The position numbers and the translations under genes were made by a program. A model generated the notes under the pieces. That model was not told where the DNA came from and did not search any database. It worked only from the letters and a program-made list of their open reading frames with translations. A stretch of DNA of 64,000 bases from the NCBI RefSeq assembly GCF_025642255.1, contig NZ_CP106759.1:2693501-2757500 (forward strand), given 5' to 3'. The first letter of the stretch is position 1; every line of letters begins with the position of its first letter. The DNA is from Stenotrophomonas maltophilia (GTDB lineage: Bacteria > Pseudomonadota > Gammaproteobacteria > Xanthomonadales > Xanthomonadaceae). Positions 54,244 to 63,299 of this stretch are shown here, piece after piece.

Positions 54244-54507
54244 TCAGCGGGTATTCCATTCGTGCACGGTCAGCTCGGAGGCCTGCATCGTCACCAGCGG
54301 ATCCGTGGCGACGATGGCCTGCGCCTGTGCGAGGCTCTCCACGTTGCACAGCACGTAGGCACCGCCGCTGCCGTCGGCGAAACCACCGGTGAGCTGCAGC
54401 TGGCCCTGCGCACGCAGTCCATCGAGGAAATCCAGATGCGGCTGCACAGCGGCGGCACTGAAGCCGGGCCGGCGCATGGCCAGGACCAGATAGACGGTGC
54501 CCGCCAT
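54244..54507 (-). CDS. YciI-like protein in the arg/pro operon
   Basis: An 87-residue small ferredoxin-like protein of the YciI family (YLVLAMRRPGF, HLDFLDGLRAQGQLQLTGGF, YVLCNVESLAQAQAIVATDPL). The usual catalytic-looking His/Asp pair is only partly kept. The ATG overlaps the argH stop (ATGA), so it is translated with the arginine genes; proB begins 11 bases after its stop. Function in arginine or proline metabolism is unknown. Confidence 0.8.
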   Translation of the reverse strand: MAGTVYLVLAMRRPGFSAAAVQPHLDFLDGLRAQGQLQLTGGFADGSGGAYVLCNVESLAQAQAIVATDPLVTMQASELTVHEWNTR

Positions 54508-55802
54508 CAGGAAAGCGCCTGCCAGCGCGCGCGCAGCTCATCCAGGCGCAGGTCCGATGCCGAACCCGGCGAGACACGCGCGGCCAGGCTGCCCTCCGGC
54601 GTGCGTCCCTGCCCTGCGCTCTCGGCACCTGCCGCGGCGGCCTTGTAGGCGTCGCGGAACGGCACGCCGGCCACGGCGGCCTCGACCGCGACGTCGGTGG
54701 CATACATGCCGGAGTCGATCGCCGCGCGCAGCCTGTCCTCGCGCCATTCCAGATTGGCCAGCAGCGCCGGCAGCAGTTCCAGCGCGGCCAGGCCGCGACC
54801 GAAACCATGGAAGATGGCCCCCTTGGACGATTGCAGATCACGATGGTAGCCGGACGGCAGCGACAGCAGCTGTTCGATTTCGGTGCGCGCCGCAGCAACG
54901 CTGGCATGGGTGGCACGCATCAGTTCGATCACATCGGGGTTGCGCTTGTTCGGCATGATCGAGCTGCCGGTGGTGTACTGCGCCGGCAGTGCGACGAAGC
55001 CGAATTCGGCGCTGGTGAACAGCGACAGGTCCCAGGCGATGCGACGCAGGTCCAGGGTAGCGCCACCCAGCGCCTCCAGGGCGGCCAGCTCGAACTTGCC
55101 GCGCGACAGCTGTGCATAGATCGGTGATACCTGCATGCGCGCGAAACCAAGCGCGGCCGTGGTGTGTTCACGGTCCAGCGGCAGGTTCACGCCATACCCG
55201 GCGGCGGTACCCAGCGGGTTGGCATCGACCAGCGCATGGGTGTCACGTGCACGGATGGCATTGTCGATGAAGGCTTCCGCCCAGCCGGCCCACCACATGC
55301 CCGCCGAGGACACGACGGCTCGCTGGATGTGCGTATAGCCCGGCACCGGCAGGTCCTTTTCCGCCTGAGCGCGGTCGAGCGCGACCTTGGCCACCTCGGC
55401 GCTGAGCTGGGCGACGCGCTGCAGCTTTTCCTTCAGCCACAGGCGCGTGGCGACCAGGATCTGGTCATTGCGGCTGCGACCGGTGTGGATCTTGCGGCCG
55501 GCATCACCCAACCGCTCGGTCAGGCGCGCTTCGATCGCCGAGTGACCGTCTTCATAGCGCGTATCCAGCACGAAACGGCCTGCGCGGAAGTCGTCTGCCA
55601 GCACCTCCAGCTCGCGCAGCAGGCCCTCCAGCTCGCTGGCGGCGAGGATGCCGATGTGCTGCAGGCCCTGTGCATGCGCGGCGCTGGCCGCGATGTCATG
55701 CAGGAAGAACTCACGGTCGAGGATCACGTCATCGCCGGCGAGGAAGGTCTGGATCTGGGCGTCGACAGCGACGCCGGGTTTCTGCCAAAGAAGGTCTGCC
55801 AT
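54507..55802 (-). CDS. argH: Argininosuccinate lyase
   Basis: A 431-residue enzyme of the fumarase/aspartase superfamily, cleaving argininosuccinate to arginine and fumarate, the last arginine step. Signatures are [26 protein letters not shown], the [15 protein letters not shown] block with the catalytic loop serine, and [15 protein letters not shown] is nine bases before the ATG. It lies 20 bases after argC in the operon. Confidence 0.94.
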   Translation of the reverse strand: MADLLWQKPGVAVDAQIQTFLAGDDVILDREFFLHDIAASAAHAQGLQHIGILAASELEGLLRELEVLADDFRAGRFVLDTRYEDGHSAIEARLTERLGDAGRKIHTGRSRNDQILVATRLWLKEKLQRVAQLSAEVAKVALDRAQAEKDLPVPGYTHIQRAVVSSAGMWWAGWAEAFIDNAIRARDTHALVDANPLGTAAGYGVNLPLDREHTTAALGFARMQVSPIYAQLSRGKFELAALEALGGATLDLRRIAWDLSLFTSAEFGFVALPAQYTTGSSIMPNKRNPDVIELMRATHASVAAARTEIEQLLSLPSGYHRDLQSSKGAIFHGFGRGLAALELLPALLANLEWREDRLRAAIDSGMYATDVAVEAAVAGVPFRDAYKAAAAGAESAGQGRTPEGSLAARVSPGSASDLRLDELRARWQALS

Positions 55803-55821
55803 GGGGGCTCCGGATGCGGGT

Positions 55822-56775
55822 TCAGTGCGGGATCGACGTCAGTTCGTCGATGCCCAGCGCAAGGTTGAGATTCTGCATGGCCTGGGTGGCCGCGCCCTTC
55901 AGCAGGTTGTCCAGCGTCGCCACCACCACCACCCGCTTGCCACCCGGGGCCAGGGTGAAGCCACCGATCTGGGCACCGTGGCGGCCGGCGATGCGGCTGA
56001 CCCACGGCGCGTCATCCACCACCTCGATGAGTGCTTCGCCGGCATAGGCCTGCTGGAAACGCTCGACGATCTGCTCGCGCGTCTGTGCGCGGTTCAACCA
56101 CAGATTGGCGGTCAGGGTGATGCCGCGGAAATGGGGCGCCACATGCGGCATGAACTCCACTGCCACCCCCAGCTGCACCGACACCTCGCGCTCGTGCACG
56201 TGGTTGGTCAGCGCGTACGGCATCAGGTTGTCGGCCAGCAGCTCGACGTTGTTCTTGTCGGAGGGCGTGGTGCCCGCACCGGAGTAGCCGGACACGCCGA
56301 AGCACTGCGGGGGCCCGGCCAGCAGGTCCAGCAGCGGATGGATCGCCAGCTGCATCGCGGTGGCGTAGCAGCCAGGATTGCTGATGTGCTTCTGCCCGGT
56401 GTAGCGACCCCGGGTCAGCTCCGGCAGACCGTAGTACCAGCTGTGGTCGAAGCGGTAATCGGCCGACAGGTCCACGATCACCGTATCGGGCCGGGCGCTT
56501 TCAAGCGCGGCCACGAACGGTGCGGCCAGGCCATTGGGCAGCGCCAGGATCACCGCGTCCACGCCCTTGGCCGCCACCGCGTCGGCGTCGAGGTTCTCGT
56601 AGCGCAGATCACCCTGCACTTCCGGGTGATGGTCAGACAGGCGCTGCCCTGCACGTTCGCGCGAGGATACGAACGCCAGGCGCAGGCGCGGATGCGCGGC
56701 AACGAGCTTGATCAGTTCGGCACCGGTATGGCCGCGGGCACCGATGATGCCCAGGGAGAAAATCGAATCGTTCAT
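55822..56775 (-). CDS. argC: N-acetyl-gamma-glutamyl-phosphate reductase
   Basis: A 317-residue NADPH-dependent enzyme, third arginine step. The nucleotide-binding [17 protein letters not shown] lies near the N-terminus and the catalytic cysteine in [16 protein letters not shown] 56775 overlaps the GNAT gene stop (ATGA); the frame is open 16 codons further upstream but those overlap the acetyltransferase and look unlike the family. Confidence 0.95.
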   Translation of the reverse strand: MNDSIFSLGIIGARGHTGAELIKLVAAHPRLRLAFVSSRERAGQRLSDHHPEVQGDLRYENLDADAVAAKGVDAVILALPNGLAAPFVAALESARPDTVIVDLSADYRFDHSWYYGLPELTRGRYTGQKHISNPGCYATAMQLAIHPLLDLLAGPPQCFGVSGYSGAGTTPSDKNNVELLADNLMPYALTNHVHEREVSVQLGVAVEFMPHVAPHFRGITLTANLWLNRAQTREQIVERFQQAYAGEALIEVVDDAPWVSRIAGRHGAQIGGFTLAPGGKRVVVVATLDNLLKGAATQAMQNLNLALGIDELTSIPH

Positions 56776-57374
56776 GCGTGGCTGTCCAGACGGTACTGCA
56801 GTTGGCGCTTCACGCCCTGCCATTCCGCATCGATGATGGAAAAGATGACGGTGTCGCGCGGCGTGCCGTCGGCATGCCGCTTGTGGTTGCGCAGCACGCC
56901 ATCCTGCTTGGCCCCCAGGCGGGCGATGGCGGTGCGCGAGGTGGTGTTGAACCAGCTGGTTTCCAGCACCACGCTGATGCAGCCCATGACTTCGAAGGCA
57001 TGCTGCAGCAGCAACAGCTTGGCCTCGGTATTGGCACCGGTACGCTGCGCGCGCGGTGCATACCAGGTATAGCCGAGACTGAGCCTGGGCACGGCGGCAT
57101 CGAGGTCATAGAAGCGGGTGCTGCCGACGATGTCGCCAGCGGCATCACGGATGACGAAGGGCAGCACCCTGCCCTCCGCCTGCGCCTGCAGTGCGGCCTG
57201 TACGTAGGCGCCTGCCTGTGCCGGCGCCGGCACCTGGGTGTACCAGAGCCGGTCCAGTCCGCTGCCTTCCAGCGCGGCACGCAGGCCGTCCACGTGTCCC
57301 TGCTGCAAGGGCTGCAGCGTCACATGCTGGCCGCGCAGGGTCGGCACCGTCGCCCAGGTGTCGGTGACGGTCAT
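56772..57374 (-). CDS. GNAT family N-acetyltransferase
   Basis: A 200-residue acetyl-CoA-dependent acetyltransferase of the RimJ/RimL-like group: [11 protein letters not shown] at the start, [30 protein letters not shown] for the acetyl-CoA pocket, and [20 protein letters not shown] near the end. It sits between argB and argC with a 3-base gap and 4-base overlap. Its substrate is unknown. It is not the classical ArgA; the NAGS activity is more likely in the C-terminal domain of the preceding protein. Confidence 0.85.
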   Translation of the reverse strand: MTVTDTWATVPTLRGQHVTLQPLQQGHVDGLRAALEGSGLDRLWYTQVPAPAQAGAYVQAALQAQAEGRVLPFVIRDAAGDIVGSTRFYDLDAAVPRLSLGYTWYAPRAQRTGANTEAKLLLLQHAFEVMGCISVVLETSWFNTTSRTAIARLGAKQDGVLRNHKRHADGTPRDTVIFSIIDAEWQGVKRQLQYRLDSHA

Positions 57375-57377
57375 CGT

Positions 57378-58706
57378 TCAGCCCTGCAGGCTCGGTGCGC
57401 GTGCAGCGCAGTGATCGACATAGGTGCGGATGCGGTCGATGCCATCGGCACCGAACCAGAACACCTTCCACTGGTCCTGCTTGTAGCAGCCGTCGGATTC
57501 GGCGTAGTAGAAGTGGTTGATCGGATTGCCGTGACGCGAGCGCCAGAACAGCTGAGGCGTTTCCTCCAGCATCACGTTCCAGACCGCACGCCCCAGGCCC
57601 TCGCCCTGCGCATCATCGAGCACGGCGAACTTGTCCAGATAGACACCTTCGGCCTCGTTGGTCAGGATGACGGCCGTCCGATAGTTCTCGCTGACGTACG
57701 CGCGCAGCAGCCTGGTCTTCTGGAAGTAGTCCGGCACCAGGGTGCGGCCGAAGCTGGATTCGATCAGGCCCTTCAGGCGTGGCAGATCCAACTCGTCCCA
57801 CGTGGCCGCACGCAGCACCTTCTCGCCCTTGCGCACCAGCGTGCCTGAGCCCTTGTGGGTGAACAGTTCCTTGGCCAGATCGGCCGGGCGGGTGATCGAC
57901 ACCGACGATTCCAGCGGCAAGCGATCGAGCAGATCCTTGATCTGTTCGATCTTGACCTTCATGCCGCCGTGGATCCACGGCTGTGCGATCAGGTGGTCGT
58001 ACTCGGTGGACAGGTTGATTGAATCGATGACGTTGCCCGCCTCGTCCAGCAGGCCACCGGTACCGGTCAGGAAGATGATCTTGTACGGCTGCAGTTCCTG
58101 CACCAGTTCGTTGGCGGCAAAGTCGGCATTGACGTTCAGGATCTGTCCGCCGGCGGTCTCACCCAGGCTGGTGATGACCGGGATCGATCCGGCGCGCAGG
58201 CTGGCTTCGATCGGCGCCAGGTTGACCTTCTTCACTTCACCGACCAGGCCGTAGGTGTCCACGTCCAGGTACTCGGCCTCGAACACGCCACCGGTGATCG
58301 AGGTGGCACGCGCTCCATTCTGCTGCAGGGCTTCGACCAGGCGCAGGTTGGATTGCTGGAACACCCGGCGCACGATCGCCAGTGCTTCCGGCGAGGTCAC
58401 GCGCAGGCCGTTGACGGTCTGCTTCTCGATGCCAGCAGCGGACAGCTCGGCGTCCAGCTGAGGGCCGGCACCGTGCAGCACGATCGGGGTCAGCCCGACT
58501 TCCTGCAGGAAGGACAGCGAGGAGGTCAGCGCTTCAAGATCGTCGCGCAGCACGGCGCCACCGACCTTGACCACGGCGAAGCGCTTGGCGTCCAGCTGCG
58601 AGAAGCGCTTGAGGTACTGGCTGATCTCCTTCGCGCTGGCCATGCTGGACAGCAGGCGCACGATGGTCTGGCGGGTCTGGCGGTGGGGCTGGAGGGCAGG
58701 AGACAT
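57378..58706 (-). CDS. argB: Bifunctional N-acetylglutamate kinase/synthase (NAGS-K)
   Basis: A 442-residue fusion. Residues about 30-290 are an acetylglutamate kinase ([42 protein letters not shown]) and residues about 295-442 a GNAT domain ([42 protein letters not shown]) typical of the synthase/kinase fused enzymes of Xanthomonadaceae. It therefore catalyses the first two arginine steps and is the probable target of arginine feedback. The first ATG at 58706 is used; an internal ATG at 58643 is possible. Confidence 0.92.
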   Translation of the reverse strand: MSPALQPHRQTRQTIVRLLSSMASAKEISQYLKRFSQLDAKRFAVVKVGGAVLRDDLEALTSSLSFLQEVGLTPIVLHGAGPQLDAELSAAGIEKQTVNGLRVTSPEALAIVRRVFQQSNLRLVEALQQNGARATSITGGVFEAEYLDVDTYGLVGEVKKVNLAPIEASLRAGSIPVITSLGETAGGQILNVNADFAANELVQELQPYKIIFLTGTGGLLDEAGNVIDSINLSTEYDHLIAQPWIHGGMKVKIEQIKDLLDRLPLESSVSITRPADLAKELFTHKGSGTLVRKGEKVLRAATWDELDLPRLKGLIESSFGRTLVPDYFQKTRLLRAYVSENYRTAVILTNEAEGVYLDKFAVLDDAQGEGLGRAVWNVMLEETPQLFWRSRHGNPINHFYYAESDGCYKQDQWKVFWFGADGIDRIRTYVDHCAARAPSLQG

Positions 58707-58781
58707 TTCGGTTTCGTCACGGGCGGCGGTCGCCGCGTTGCAGTTCCACCATGCCGGGGCGTGGCGGCGTTGTGGGGTTGA

Positions 58782-59870
58782 TCAGGCGCCGGCGCCGATG
58801 ATGCGGTGCACGGCGTCGGTATAGCGTTGCAGCTGCTCCAGCGTCACGAACTCATCGGCCGTGTGGGCCTGGGCAATGTCGCCGGGGCCGAACACCAGCG
58901 TGGTATAGCCTGCCGCGGAGAACAGCGAGGCCTCGGTCCAGAAGTCCACCGCGTTGCCGATCGGCAGCTCCAGCGCATCGGCCACGTCACGCGCCAGCAG
59001 ACGGCGGTTCTCGGCTTCGGCGATGTCACCGGCCGGGAGGCTGGGGCCACGGAAGGTTTCGGTGAACAGCGCGGCTTCCGGTTCGGCAAGACCCGCGAAG
59101 GTCGCCAGCAGCGCATCGATGTCCATCGAGGGCAAGGGGCGGAAGCCGAAACGCACTTCGGCTGCCGGTGCGATCATGTTGGCCTTGATCCCGCCTTCGA
59201 CGCGCCCGATGTTGAAACGCAGGCCGGTCAGGCCACCGAAGCGTGCAGATGCAAGGGAATCCACATGATCCAGGGCCCGATTGCCCCAGCGCATCGCCTG
59301 GTGCAGCGCACTGGCGGCGGCATCCTGCCTGCCGGACGCATGGCCCGCACGGCCGGCGAACTGCATCAGCACCGAGCTGATGCCACGGTGCGCGAGCACG
59401 GCCTCGCTCATGGTCGGCTCGGCCACCAGCACCGCGTCATAGGCAATGCCACGGGCCAGGAACGCGGCGATGCAGCGTGGATCGTTGGCTTCCTCGTCGC
59501 TGGAGAACAGGAACGCGGCGTCGCCATCACTGGCATTGGCCGCAGCCACCAGCGCCGCCGCAGCGCCCTTGATGTCACACACGCCCAGGCCGACCACACG
59601 ATCGTCCAGGCGGCGCATCACGTGCGGGTCGGCAGTCCAGTGTGGCGAATCCGGCACCGTGTCCAGATGCACGTTGAACAGGTACTTCGGTGTGCCGCGC
59701 ACGGCATACAGGCTGACCGCACCGGCCCCGTGATCGATCACTTCAACGGTGAAACCCGGCAGGTTGGCGCGCAGGTAATCGAAGATGCCAGCGGTGCTGA
59801 TCGCGCGCGGCGGGTTGCGGGTGTCGAAGGACACCAGGGCCTGCAGGTGATCGAGTGTCTGTTCAAGCAT
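58782..59870 (-). CDS. argE': N-acetyl-L-citrulline deacetylase (ArgE')
   Basis: A 362-residue zinc peptidase-fold deacylase. Metal ligands are in HLDTVPD and SSDEEAND, with the catalytic Glu in the EE pair, and a dimerisation domain from about residue 165. The family alone would suggest acetylornithine deacetylase, but the acetylornithine carbamoyltransferase in the same operon means the substrate is acetylcitrulline, as shown for Xanthomonas. Flanked by REP hairpins in the gap to argG. Confidence 0.88.
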   Translation of the reverse strand: MLEQTLDHLQALVSFDTRNPPRAISTAGIFDYLRANLPGFTVEVIDHGAGAVSLYAVRGTPKYLFNVHLDTVPDSPHWTADPHVMRRLDDRVVGLGVCDIKGAAAALVAAANASDGDAAFLFSSDEEANDPRCIAAFLARGIAYDAVLVAEPTMSEAVLAHRGISSVLMQFAGRAGHASGRQDAAASALHQAMRWGNRALDHVDSLASARFGGLTGLRFNIGRVEGGIKANMIAPAAEVRFGFRPLPSMDIDALLATFAGLAEPEAALFTETFRGPSLPAGDIAEAENRRLLARDVADALELPIGNAVDFWTEASLFSAAGYTTLVFGPGDIAQAHTADEFVTLEQLQRYTDAVHRIIGAGA

Positions 59871-59895
59871 GAATCAACAGTTCCTGTGAAATTCC

Positions 59896-59917
59896 GCCGG
59901 GCATGGCCCGGCGCTAC
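59896..59917 (-). repeat. SMAG REP element in the argG-argE' gap
   Basis: GCCGGGC-ATG-GCCCGGC followed by GCTAC; the minus strand (the operon sense strand) reads GTAGC then the hairpin. It lies in the operon mRNA between argG and argE'. Confidence 0.85.
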
Positions 59918-59955
59918 CGTATCGCCTCTGCTGGAGCGCCCCAGCGCAATCGCGG

Positions 59956-61152
59956 TCAACCGCGATTGACCTGCGCGTACAGCGTGGAGCTCATGCCGAA
60001 CAGCTTGATGAAGCCTTCCGCCTCTTCCACGCCCCAGTCGGCCGACTGCGCATAGGTGGCGCCCTTGGTGTTGAGCAGATGCGGCGACTTCACCGCCACC
60101 GCGTCCACGCGCCCGCCACGGGTCTCCAGTACCACTTCGCCGTTGACCTTGGCCTGCGAGGACTTCAGGAACGCTTCGATGTCGGTCTTCAGCGGGTCGT
60201 GATAGAAGCCTTCGTAGACCAGCTCCACCCACTTGCGCGCCACGTCCGGCTTGAAGCGGTTCTGCTGCTTGGTCAACACCGCGTCTTCCAGCGCGCGGTG
60301 GGCGGCCAGCAGCGAAACCAGGCCCGGGGCCTCGAACACGATGCGGCCCTTCAGGCCGATCACGGTGTCGCCGGTGTACACGCCACGGCCCACGCCGTAG
60401 GGAGCGAACAGCTTGTTGAGCTGGGCCAGGATCTGGTCGCCCGGCAATGCCTTGCCGTCGAGCTCGACCGCTTCGCCCTCGACGAACTTCAGGGTGACGG
60501 TCAGCGCCTGTTCCGGCCATTCACTGCGCGGCGAGCACCAGCCACGTGCGCCCTCGCCCGGAGCTTCCCAGCGGTCGATCTCGCCACCGGACATGGTCAC
60601 GCCCAGCAGGTTCTCATTGATGGTGTAGGCCTGCTGCTTGGCGCGCACGCCGAAACCACGCTCTTCCAGGTACTTCTGCTCGTAGGCGCGGGTCTGGGTG
60701 TGCTCCTTCTGGATCTCGCGGATCGGCGCGATGATCTGGTAGTCGCCCAGCGCCTTCACCGCCAGATCGAAGCGGACCTGGTCGTTGCCCATGCCGGTGC
60801 ATCCGTGGGCGATGATGTTGGTGCCCAGCTCGGCGGCACGCTTCAGCGCGGCATCGACGATCAGGTAGCGGTCCGAGACCAGCAGCGGGTACTGGCCCTG
60901 GTAGCCCTCGCCCGCCCACACGAACGGCTTGACGAAGCCCTCCCAGATGGCCGGGCCACCGTTGACGGTGACATGGCTGGTCACGCCCAGCTCGGCGGCA
61001 CGCTTCTCGATGAAATCACGCTCTTCATCATCCACGCCGCCGGTGTCGGCGAACACGGTATGCACGTTGTAGCCGCGCTCCTGCAGGTACGGCACGCAGA
61101 AGCTGGTATCGAGGCCACCGGAGAAGGCGAGGACGACGTCTTTGTTGCTCAT
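59956..61152 (-). CDS. argG: Argininosuccinate synthase
   Basis: A 398-residue ATP-dependent enzyme joining citrulline and aspartate. The N-terminal ATP-binding loop AFSGGLDTS is at residues 9-17, followed by [14 protein letters not shown] and the [20 protein letters not shown] region in short blocks. It is a little short compared with long-form enzymes, but complete. Linked to argF' by a 60-base gap that holds a SMAG repeat. Confidence 0.94.
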   Translation of the reverse strand: MSNKDVVLAFSGGLDTSFCVPYLQERGYNVHTVFADTGGVDDEERDFIEKRAAELGVTSHVTVNGGPAIWEGFVKPFVWAGEGYQGQYPLLVSDRYLIVDAALKRAAELGTNIIAHGCTGMGNDQVRFDLAVKALGDYQIIAPIREIQKEHTQTRAYEQKYLEERGFGVRAKQQAYTINENLLGVTMSGGEIDRWEAPGEGARGWCSPRSEWPEQALTVTLKFVEGEAVELDGKALPGDQILAQLNKLFAPYGVGRGVYTGDTVIGLKGRIVFEAPGLVSLLAAHRALEDAVLTKQQNRFKPDVARKWVELVYEGFYHDPLKTDIEAFLKSSQAKVNGEVVLETRGGRVDAVAVKSPHLLNTKGATYAQSADWGVEEAEGFIKLFGMSSTLYAQVNRG

Positions 61153-61168
61153 GGGGGGTAATGTCCTG

Positions 61169-61190
61169 GTAGCGCCGGGCCATGCCCGGC
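61169..61190 (+). repeat. SMAG REP element in the argF'-argG gap
   Basis: GTAGC then GCCGGGC-CAT-GCCCGGC, in the opposite orientation to the copy at 59896-59917. It lies between argF' and argG and may act as an mRNA-stabilising or processing hairpin in the operon transcript. Confidence 0.85.
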
Positions 61191-61212
61191 GGGGTTTTTG
61201 AATGGGAAAGAA

Positions 61213-62223
61213 TCAGCGCCCGGCAACCGCCGCCATGATCGCCTTCTGTACGTGCAGGCGGTTCTCGGCCTCGTTGATGGCGATGCACTGCGGCGAGTCC
61301 ATCACCGCGTCGGTCGCCTTCACGTTGCGACGCAGCGGCAGGCAGTGGCTGAAGACACCGTTGTTGGTCAGTGCCATCTTGCGTTCGTCGACGATGAAGT
61401 GCTTGAACTGGTCGCGGATCGGCTTTTCCGGCTCCCAGTTGCCGAAGAACGGCAGCGCGCCCCAGCTCTTGGCGTAGACCACATCGGCACCGGCGTAGGC
61501 GCTGTCGATGTCATGGCTGATCTTCAGCGAACCGCCGCTCTCGGCCACGTTCTGCTCGGCCCAGCCCATGTAGCGGTCGTCGAGAATGTAGTCGGCGGTC
61601 GGGCACAGCAGGGTCACGTCCATGCCCATGCGGGTGGCGATGGTCAGCGCCGAGTTGGCCACGGCGGTATTCAGCGGCTTGGGATGATAGGTCCAGGTCA
61701 GCACGTACTTCTTGCCGCGCAGGTCCTGGGTGCCGAAGTGCTCCTGCAGCGCCATCACGTGAGCCAGTTCCTGGCACGGGTGGGTGATGGTCTCCATGTT
61801 GATCACCGGCACCGGCGAATACCTGGCGAAGCTGTTGAGCACGATGTCCTGGCGGTCATAGGCCCAGTCCACGAACTTCGGGAACGCGCGCACGGCGATG
61901 ATGTCGCAGTAGCGGCCCAGCACCTTGGCCACTTCGGCGATATGTTCTTCGGTATCGCCGTCCATCACCGTACCGAGGTTGAACTCGATCGGCCACGCAT
62001 CCTTGCCCGGTTGCAGCACCACCGCGTGGGCACCCAGCTGGAACGCGCCCAGCTCGAAGCTGGTGCGGGTGCGCATCGACGGATTGAAGAACACCAGCGC
62101 GATCGACTTGCCCTTGAGCTGGTCGCCGAGCTTGTTGCGCTTGAACAGCGCTGCCTGGGTCAGCAGCGCATCAAGCTCGCTGCGGCTCCAGTCCTGGGTG
62201 TTCAGGAAGTGCTTGGGGGACAT
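61213..62223 (-). CDS. argF': N-acetyl-L-ornithine carbamoyltransferase (ArgF')
   Basis: A 336-residue transcarbamylase that makes acetylcitrulline, the Xanthomonadaceae variant of the arginine pathway. Carbamoyl-phosphate binding SMRTRTSFELG, the HPCQELAHVMALQ block and HCLPLRRN are conserved; the loop WTYHPKPLNTAV is the proline-containing segment that distinguishes acetylornithine enzymes from ordinary OTCase. Tandem ATGs at 62226 and 62223; I choose the second because AAGGAAAG is then better spaced and the family N-terminus is MSxKHFLN. First structural gene of the operon. Confidence 0.93.
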   Translation of the reverse strand: MSPKHFLNTQDWSRSELDALLTQAALFKRNKLGDQLKGKSIALVFFNPSMRTRTSFELGAFQLGAHAVVLQPGKDAWPIEFNLGTVMDGDTEEHIAEVAKVLGRYCDIIAVRAFPKFVDWAYDRQDIVLNSFARYSPVPVINMETITHPCQELAHVMALQEHFGTQDLRGKKYVLTWTYHPKPLNTAVANSALTIATRMGMDVTLLCPTADYILDDRYMGWAEQNVAESGGSLKISHDIDSAYAGADVVYAKSWGALPFFGNWEPEKPIRDQFKHFIVDERKMALTNNGVFSHCLPLRRNVKATDAVMDSPQCIAINEAENRLHVQKAIMAAVAGR

Positions 62224-62330
62224 CATCTTTCCTTGCGTGGCGGCGTCAGGTTCGACGCGGTGGAAGGGAAATGCGGAAACCAAAGGTGGGGTGAAATCGT
62301 TGCAGTTGAAGCTTTCAGGAAGCGGAAACG

Positions 62331-62357
62331 AAAAAACCCAGCCGGCGGGCTGGGTTT
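62331..62357 (-). terminator. Attenuator terminator upstream of argF'
   Basis: On the minus strand, AAACCCAGCC-CGCC-GGCTGGGTTT (62357-62334) is a 10-bp stem and 4-base loop followed by TTT. It lies between the leader ORF and argF', 110 bases before its start, so it would stop transcription before the operon unless prevented. Confidence 0.9.
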
Positions 62358-62385
62358 CTATCGGACGAACAGCAAAAAGCTCCGG

Positions 62386-62487
62386 TTACCCAGCGAGAAT
62401 GTGGGGTTCCGGTCGACGGGCACGCGAGGTCATACCCGACGCCTGTCGGGCTGCGCTGCTGTCGTGCTGGAAGTCGGTGAGCTTCAT
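62386..62487 (-). CDS. Putative arginine leader peptide (33 aa)
   Basis: An uncatalogued 33-codon ORF directly upstream of the argF' terminator. It contains four Arg codons (CGA, CGT, CGT, CGA), three of them clustered in TSRARRPEP at residues 20-28. The last codons and stop (GCTGGGTAA) repeat the right arm of the downstream terminator. No Shine-Dalgarno is seen; a TTGCGC/AAAGAT promoter with 17-base spacing ends 8 bases before the ATG, so the mRNA could be leaderless. The design fits a regulatory leader, not a functional protein. The proposed regulation is an inference from structure. Confidence 0.75.
   Translation of the reverse strand: MKLTDFQHDSSAARQASGMTSRARRPEPHILAG
62388..62412 (-). 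promoter_or_regulatory. Alternative RNA structures of the arg attenuator
   Basis: On the minus strand CCGGAACCCC (62412-62403) can pair with GGGTAACCGG (62391-62382) as a protector hairpin. The GCTGGGT at 62394-62388 can instead pair with ACCCAGC (62355-62349) in the left arm of the terminator, giving a 7-bp antiterminator. The two pairings are exclusive, as attenuation needs. Confidence 0.65.
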
Positions 62488-62495
62488 GGCCGGGC

Positions 62496-62524
62496 ATCTT
62501 TGCACGCGGCCGGCGCCGGCGCAA
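62496..62524 (-). promoter_or_regulatory. Candidate promoter of the arg operon
   Basis: On the minus strand TTGCGC, 17 bases, AAAGAT, then GCCCGGCC directly before the leader ATG. The -10 element is a weak match, so this is tentative. It lies just downstream of the stop of the exported protein gene ending at 62543. Confidence 0.4.
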
Positions 62525-62542
62525 GGGGCCGGCGTCCCAGAA

Positions 62543-63112
62543 TCAGGGATTGCTGGCGGTGCCCTGCTCCGGGCCGACCCAGGGCGTGATCGAGACCCGG
62601 ACCTTGAGCCGGTTGCCAGGGTCTTCCGGCAGGCGCGAGCGGTACTTGGTGCCCCTGTAGACGTAATCCACGTCGTAGGCGATGGGCCGACGGAACTCGC
62701 GCCCGACGGGAACGATCCGGCAGTCGCGGGTCAGCATCGGCCCGTTGTTGGTGGGACCGGTGGGCGCGGCCGGCGCCTCGGCTGCGGTCTCGTCCACCGC
62801 CTCCTCGTCGCTGCGCTTGAACATCGAGCGCACCGAGTCCCAGAAGCGGCTGATCCGGCCCTTGTCCTCCGTCGGCTCCTCGCCGGTGACATTCACCGGG
62901 GCCAGGGTCCGGGTCGACACCGGCTCGCAGTGCTCCTCGGTCCGGGTCGCGCGCAAGGTCTGGAACACCGGCTCGACGTTCAGCACCTGGGCGTAGTCGA
63001 ACTTCACGTTCTCCACGATCACCACCCGGTTGCGGGGCTCCCCCTCCTGGGCCAGAGCCACGGCCGGCAACGCCGACAGCCAGGCCAGGGTCAGCAACGC
63101 GGTGGATTTCAT
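62543..63112 (-). CDS. Exported hypothetical protein
   Basis: A 189-residue predicted periplasmic protein with a signal peptide (residues 1-22, STALLTLAWLSALPAVALAQ). The mature part has VEPVFQTLRATRTEEHCEPV near the start and a C-terminal block RDCRIVPVGREFRRPIAYDVDYVYRG then EDPGNRLKVRVSITP, a pattern seen in glycine-zipper/UmoC-like exported proteins, separated by an Ala/Glu-rich linker. Two cysteines may form a disulphide. Function unknown. ATG 63112 starts the signal peptide. Located between the arg leader and cysS. Confidence 0.75.
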   Translation of the reverse strand: MKSTALLTLAWLSALPAVALAQEGEPRNRVVIVENVKFDYAQVLNVEPVFQTLRATRTEEHCEPVSTRTLAPVNVTGEEPTEDKGRISRFWDSVRSMFKRSDEEAVDETAAEAPAAPTGPTNNGPMLTRDCRIVPVGREFRRPIAYDVDYVYRGTKYRSRLPEDPGNRLKVRVSITPWVGPEQGTASNP

Positions 63113-63299
63113 TGGCGACGGGAGCAAGGACACGGCAATAGTGTAGGCAGTGACGAGCGCAAGGGGCTGAACATTACCCGTCCGCGCCGCTCCTGCCCAC
63201 CCCACCTGGGTGGCCCCCGGGTCCACCGGTGGCAGGCGGTCGCCCCAAAGGGGGCCGACACGTTCTAAAATCGCAGGCTTGTCCCCCAGCCACACCCCC

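Noticed and set aside
56772..57374. GNAT gene as a stand-alone ArgA (NAGS)
   Set aside because: Sequence fits RimJ/RimL-like enzymes; the NAGS domain is at the C-terminus of the argB fusion.
62315..62524. 69-codon minus-strand frame overlapping the arg leader
   Set aside because: It runs through the terminator and is rich in rare residues; the shorter frame with the Arg cluster and stop before the terminator explains the region better.
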